From Paeniglutamicibacter psychrophenolicus (lineage in GTDB: Bacteria > Actinomycetota > Actinomycetes > Actinomycetales > Micrococcaceae), in contig NZ_JAUSSH010000014.1 of the NCBI RefSeq assembly GCF_030812255.1, positions 1-64,000 on the forward strand: DNA of 64,000 nt. Reading direction: 5' to 3'. The position numbers and the translations under genes are program-made. Every line of letters begins with the position of its first letter. Positions within the stretch are counted from its first letter, which is position 1. Shown here in pieces: positions 60,061 to 64,000 of this stretch. The notes beneath the pieces are model-generated. The model did no database searches. It was not told where the DNA came from and saw only the letters and a program-made list of their open reading frames with translations.

Positions 60061-60504
60061 TTGGACCAGTCAGCACGGACACCGGTTCCGGAGACCGGGG
60101 GAGCATTGGATCCCCCGGGAGCGACAGGAGCTGCTGCCGAGGCGGGACTGGAGTACGACGAAGCGGTGTTTGCGGTGGTCGCCATGATTCCCACGGGGAA
60201 GGTCCTCTCCTACGGCGACATCGCCGAACTCCTGGGGTCCGGTGGCCCGCGACAGGTGGGCAAAGTGATGGGGCGAGGGGGATCGGAGGTCACCTGGTGG
60301 CGGGTCATCCGCTCCGACGGGACCCTGCCGGCCGCCTTGCAACCGGTTGCGGCCGGGCACTGGGTGCGGGAAGCGACCCCGCGCACCGAGGCCCGGGTGC
60401 GGATGAGTCTCGCTCGCTGGGTGCCGACCGAGGCAGACCATGCGCGCATCGGCCGGGTGGCCGAAGCGCTCCCGGTTACAAAACGTCGCCCCCGAATGAT
60501 CTGA
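60061..60504 (+). CDS. Alkyltransferase-like (Atl) DNA-damage recognition protein
   Basis: About 147 residues; a member of the MGMT DNA-binding family. It has VFAVVAMIPTGKVLSYGDIAELLGSGGPRQVGKVMGRGG and the helix-turn-helix arginine finger region, but at the place of the alkyl-acceptor PCHR motif it reads WWRVIRSDG, so the cysteine is replaced by tryptophan. Such Atl proteins flag O6-alkylguanine for nucleotide excision repair instead of repairing it. TTG 60061 with GAGGAG six bases upstream is preferred; GTG 60028 and ATG 60034 are alternatives. Stop overlaps the helicase start. Confidence 0.85.
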   Translation: MDQSARTPVPETGGALDPPGATGAAAEAGLEYDEAVFAVVAMIPTGKVLSYGDIAELLGSGGPRQVGKVMGRGGSEVTWWRVIRSDGTLPAALQPVAAGHWVREATPRTEARVRMSLARWVPTEADHARIGRVAEALPVTKRRPRMI

Positions 60505-63500
60505 TGGAGCACATGGACACCCTCGCATCCGCCCCGGAGACCGTGGCAACCGCCCCGGTCGATTCCCTGGCTGCCGACCCGGACCAGCAAGAACTCCTGG
60601 AGCTGGCACCCGGCCATGGACCGGTGCTGGTCCTGGGCGGACCGGGCACCGGGAAGACCACCACGCTGTTGCGGGTGCTCACGCACCGGCTGGATGCCGG
60701 GCTTGACCCGCAGCACGTGCTGGTGCTTTCCCCCACGCGTGCCGCCGCGGCCACGTTGCGCGACGACCTGTCCGCCGGCACCGAGAAGACGTTCTCCGAA
60801 CCTGCCGTGCGCACGTGGTCGGCCTACGCCTTCGACCTGATCCGCAGGGCCCGGCTCGACGGTCTGCTTCCGGCGCTGCAGCGGCCGCCCCGGCTGCTCT
60901 CGGGGCCGGAGCAGGACACCCTGATCGGGCACCTGCTCGAGGGCCACGCCCTGGGGATCACCCCCGGGCCGGAGTGGCCCGAGTCCCTCGGGGAGGCCAT
61001 CGGCACCCGCGGCTTCCGCAAGGAGCTGCGCGAACTCTTCGACCGGATCTCGGAGCATGGGCTGGAGGCCGGTGCGCTGCAGGATCTGGGGGAGTCGCTG
61101 CGCCGTCCCGAATGGGTGGCAGCGGCACAGTTCTACCAGGAATACCGGGACCTTTTGGACCTGGGCAGCGCCGAGGCGTTCGACCCGGCGGGGCTCCTGG
61201 CCGCCGCCGCAAACATCCTTCAGGAGAACCCGGAGTTCCTGGAAGCGGAACACGAGCGCCTGCACCTGGTGATGGTCGATGACCTGCAGGAGGCGAACCC
61301 CGCGCAGCACCACCTGCTCTCGCTGCTGGCCCGGGGCCGGGACCTGGTGGCCTTCGCCGTCCCGGACAATGTGGTGCAGGGTTTCCGCGGTGCCCGACCC
61401 GACATGCTCGGCGAGTTCGAGGCACGGCTGGGCACCGGGAACACGCCGGCGCGCACCCTGGAACTGCGCACTTCCTACCGGTTGAACCCGGAGTTGGCCG
61501 AGGCCTGGGGCAAGGTCGCCAGGCGCATCCCGGTTGCCGCCGGAGGCGCCGGAAGAAAGCTGGAATTCCCCGACGCACCGGCCGCCGCCGACGCACCGGC
61601 CGCCGCCGACGCACCGGCCGCCGCCGACGCACCGGCCGCCGCCGACGCACCGGCCGCCGCCGACGCACCGGCCGCCGCCGAGGTGCTGGAGACGGCCGCG
61701 GACGAGGGAACCGAAACCGAGGGGCAGGTCTCCGGAAACGACGATTCCGGTGCCCCGGAATCTGGCTGCCTGGAGGTGCTGCTGGTCGATTCGCCGATCC
61801 ACGAGGAACGCCTGGTGGCCCAGCGCCTGCTCGAGGAACACCTGATCAACCACCGTCCGCTGGAGTCCATGGCGGTGATCCTGCGCAACGGGTCCCAGGT
61901 CCGGTCCATGGCCAAGTACTTGGCCGGGGCCGGGATCGCGGTGAACACCCCTCCGGCCGAAACCCCGCTGCGCGAGGAACCCGCCGTGCGCCCGCTGCTG
62001 GATCTGATGTCCCTGGCGCTGGCGCCCGGGGCGCCGGCGGACCCGCTGCTGCTGCAGGAACTGCTGATGTCCCGCTACGCCAACGCCTCGGCACTGGACG
62101 TGCGCCGGCTGCGCCAGGGCTTGCGCCGCCACGAGGTCGCCCAGGGCGGGAACCGCTCCAGCGCCGAGCTGCTGGCCGGAATGCTCGACGAGCTGGAACT
62201 GCTCGAGACCATGGGGCGGGAGGCCGCCGGCGCCCGACGCCTGGCCCGCATGTACCGCGCGCTGCGCGAGGAGCTGGCCGGCAGCAACGTGAACGCCGAA
62301 ACAGCACTGTGGGCCCTGTGGGCAGCCAGCGGCATGGGGGAGAAATGGAGCGCCGCAGCGCTGGAGGGCGGCATCCTGGGCACCCGTGCGGACCACGACC
62401 TGGATGCGATGCTGGCGATCTTCCAGTCCGCCGAACGCTTCGTGGACCAGCTGCCCGGCTCCTCCGTCGCCCAGTTCGTTGAGCACGTTTTGGGCCAGGA
62501 ACTGCCCATGGACACGCTGGCCAGCCGCGGCGGGTCCACCGCCTCCGTCCAGGTGCTCACCACCGCGGCGGCCGCCGGGCGCGAATGGGACCTGGTGCTG
62601 GTGCCCGGGATGCAGGAAGGGATCTGGCCCAACACCAAGCTGCGCGGCGAGCTGCTCGGCGGCGGTGCGCTGAGCGACGTCATCGAGCACGGCCCCGAGA
62701 TCCTGCCGGTGCGCAACATCGCCTCGCTGATCCGCGAGACCCGGGCCGACGAGCTGCGCACCTTCGCCAACGCGATCTCCCGCGCCCGGGAGAAGGTCAT
62801 CGCCATCGCCGTGGCCTCCGAGGACACGGCACCCTCATCGTTCCTGGACATCGTGGACCCCGTCGGCGCGGTCCAGGGACGCGCCGCGGCCTTCGTGCCC
62901 CGGCCCCGGACGCTCGGCGCGCTGGTGGCGGAGCTGCGCCAGGCGGCCGAGGCCACGGCGCTGGACGATGCCCGCGGGCCGCTGCACCGCGACGCCACCG
63001 CGGTGCTCGGCGCCCTGGTGGCCGCACCGCACCCGATCCGCGGGGCGCACCCGGCCAGCTGGTGGGGGCTTGCCGAGTCCACCTCCCACGGGCCGGTGGT
63101 CCCGCCGGGGGAGCCGGTGAAGGTCTCCCCGTCGAAGGTCGAGTCCGTGATGAACTCCCCGCTGAACTGGTTTGTCCAGGCCGCCGGGGGAGAGGCGGCC
63201 ACCGACTTCGCCCGGTCCCTGGGCACCCTGGTCCACTCGATCGCCGAGGAGCACCCCGAGGCCAGCGGCGGGGAGTACCAGCGGGTGCTTGACGAGCGCT
63301 GGGGCGAGCTGGAAATGCCGCAGAACTGGGAGGGTGCCCGGGACCGCGAGCGGGCCGAGTCGATGCTGAAGAAACTGGCGCAGTACAACGTGATGATGAG
63401 CACCGAGAAGCGGCGCCTGATCGGCCGGGAAATCCCCTTCGAGGTTCTCATCCAGCCACCCGGGTCCGTGGACGTGCCGGGACCCGTGGACGTGCCCGGA

Positions 63501-63980
63501 TCCGACGCGCCACAGACGCCGGCCGATCCGCGGGCTCCGCGTGCCGCCTTGCTGCGCGGCGTCGTGGACCGGGTGGAAGCCGATGCGCAGGGCAACCCGT
63601 GGGTCGTTGACCTGAAGACCGGCAAGTCCCAGCCCAGCGGCAAGGACGTCGAACGCCACCCGCAACTGGGCGCCTACCAGGCCGCGATCATCAACGGGGC
63701 ACTGGCCGGGAAGACCACCGAGGAGCTCACGACCGTGCCCGCCGGCGCGTCGCTGGTGCAGCTGGGCACCAGCACCAAGACCCCGCGCGAGCAGGCCCAA
63801 CCGGCCATCACCGAGACGGACTGGGCCACGCCGATGGTGCTGGCCGCCGCGCAGTTGATGGGCGATGCGGACTTCCTCTCGCGCCACGACCCGGCCCGCG
63901 GCGGGCGCAGCGGAAGCAACTGCCGGCTGCCGGGGATTTGTCCACTATGTTCCGAAGGAAGGCAGGTCACCGAGCCATGA
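60504..63980 (+). CDS. AdnA-like UvrD-family helicase/RecB-type nuclease
   Basis: A 1158-residue double-strand-break resection subunit candidate. An SF1 motor starts with Walker A GGPGTGKT (45-52); a motif II-like DDLQEANPAQ follows near 259. The C-terminal part is a PD-(D/E)XK RecB-like nuclease with RGVVDRVEAD and VVDLKTGK (Asp1036, Lys1038) and HPQLGAYQ. Three cysteines near the end (1140, 1146, 1149) may bind metal. Residues 357-392 are six perfect DAPAAA repeats. ATG overlaps the atl stop by one base; the next gene begins in an ATGA overlap. The two-helicase order matches mycobacterial adnA-adnB. Confidence 0.85.
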   Translation: MEHMDTLASAPETVATAPVDSLAADPDQQELLELAPGHGPVLVLGGPGTGKTTTLLRVLTHRLDAGLDPQHVLVLSPTRAAAATLRDDLSAGTEKTFSEPAVRTWSAYAFDLIRRARLDGLLPALQRPPRLLSGPEQDTLIGHLLEGHALGITPGPEWPESLGEAIGTRGFRKELRELFDRISEHGLEAGALQDLGESLRRPEWVAAAQFYQEYRDLLDLGSAEAFDPAGLLAAAANILQENPEFLEAEHERLHLVMVDDLQEANPAQHHLLSLLARGRDLVAFAVPDNVVQGFRGARPDMLGEFEARLGTGNTPARTLELRTSYRLNPELAEAWGKVARRIPVAAGGAGRKLEFPDAPAAADAPAAADAPAAADAPAAADAPAAADAPAAAEVLETAADEGTETEGQVSGNDDSGAPESGCLEVLLVDSPIHEERLVAQRLLEEHLINHRPLESMAVILRNGSQVRSMAKYLAGAGIAVNTPPAETPLREEPAVRPLLDLMSLALAPGAPADPLLLQELLMSRYANASALDVRRLRQGLRRHEVAQGGNRSSAELLAGMLDELELLETMGREAAGARRLARMYRALREELAGSNVNAETALWALWAASGMGEKWSAAALEGGILGTRADHDLDAMLAIFQSAERFVDQLPGSSVAQFVEHVLGQELPMDTLASRGGSTASVQVLTTAAAAGREWDLVLVPGMQEGIWPNTKLRGELLGGGALSDVIEHGPEILPVRNIASLIRETRADELRTFANAISRAREKVIAIAVASEDTAPSSFLDIVDPVGAVQGRAAAFVPRPRTLGALVAELRQAAEATALDDARGPLHRDATAVLGALVAAPHPIRGAHPASWWGLAESTSHGPVVPPGEPVKVSPSKVESVMNSPLNWFVQAAGGEAATDFARSLGTLVHSIAEEHPEASGGEYQRVLDERWGELEMPQNWEGARDRERAESMLKKLAQYNVMMSTEKRRLIGREIPFEVLIQPPGSVDVPGPVDVPGSDAPQTPADPRAPRAALLRGVVDRVEADAQGNPWVVDLKTGKSQPSGKDVERHPQLGAYQAAIINGALAGKTTEELTTVPAGASLVQLGTSTKTPREQAQPAITETDWATPMVLAAAQLMGDADFLSRHDPARGGRSGSNCRLPGICPLCSEGRQVTEP
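61572..61679 (+). repeat. Perfect 18-bp tandem repeat, six copies
   Basis: Unit GACGCACCGGCCGCCGCC repeated six times without any mismatch, in frame, coding DAPAAA six times inside the AdnA-like gene. Confidence 0.97.
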
Positions 63981-64000
63981 GCCGCACCCAAGAAGCCGGC
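63977..64000 (+). CDS. Start of next gene, probably AdnB-like helicase-nuclease (partial)
   Basis: ATG 63977 overlaps the stop of the AdnA-like gene as ATGA and reads MSRTQEAG to the window edge. The protein cannot be identified from eight residues; the AdnB assignment rests only on the known adnA-adnB gene pairing. Confidence 0.5.

Overview
This window is a piece of a high-GC actinobacterial chromosome. Gene content, protein sequences and codon use point to the Micrococcaceae, Arthrobacter sensu lato (Arthrobacter, Paeniglutamicibacter or close kin). Most of it is core-genome housekeeping DNA: no rRNA, tRNA, CRISPR array, prophage or intact insertion sequence was found. Two blocks keep the gene order known from Mycobacterium tuberculosis: O-methyltransferase-sigE-antisigma-tatB-mrp (as Rv1220c-Rv1229c) and DEAD-box helicase/MiaE-like/DUF3107/TetR/moeZ, with the alkyltransferase-like protein and AdnAB-type helicase now about 20 kb away (as Rv3201c-Rv3211).

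Layout. 0-7.6 kb: typA, a DUF6113-type membrane protein, an ArsR-type regulator, a small SH3-like protein, 7Fe ferredoxin fdxA, dapC, citrate synthase gltA. 7.6-10.7 kb: lysine/peptidoglycan genes dapD and dapE, divergent, with a membrane-anchored lysozyme-like protein coupled to dapD. 10.8-14.1 kb: glutamate-type ABC importer gluABCD. 14.3-22.9 kb: LOG-family hydrolase, DivIVA-like protein, DUF3117 small protein, O-methyltransferase, sigE with its zinc-type anti-sigma factor, tatB, mrp, DUF1003 protein, soluble PRC/MgtE_N/CBS protein, general stress protein. 23-25.7 kb: aminopeptidase P and a PHP phosphoesterase. 25.7-30 kb: an AT-richer, probably acquired segment with a sodium:solute symporter plus a 43-residue partner and two exported proteins (a PKD-like protein and a DUF6318-type lipoprotein). 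30-39.8 kb: a previously hidden 55-residue gene, a solitary beta-class DNA methyltransferase, DEAD-box helicase, RNB ribonuclease, MiaE-like protein, a PCD-VOC fusion, DUF3107, TetR, moeZ and a secreted SH3/HExxH protein. 39.9-50.8 kb: a complete heme cluster (hemA divergent from hemE-Y-Q-H-C-D-B-L) of the coproporphyrin-dependent type. 51-58.9 kb: APC permease, GNAT, a DUF222/HNH endonuclease-like gene, a decayed metQ remnant and the methionine importer metNIQ. 59-64 kb: DEDDh exonuclease, Atl-like protein, AdnA-like helicase-nuclease and the first codons of its partner.

The main non-annotated signals are: a large class of genes whose start codon lies 6-7 nt behind a TANNNT -10 box (leaderless transcripts), including dapD/dapE whose two promoters occupy the same 40 bp; three diverged copies of a ~25-bp repeat in front of fdxA; an internally deleted, start-less metQ copy fused in frame to the HNH reading frame; perfect in-frame minisatellites in the AdnA-like gene (six 18-bp units) and in hemD (15-bp units); and several unusual domain arrangements. 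All family assignments rest on sequence reading and recall of the families; no database search was run.
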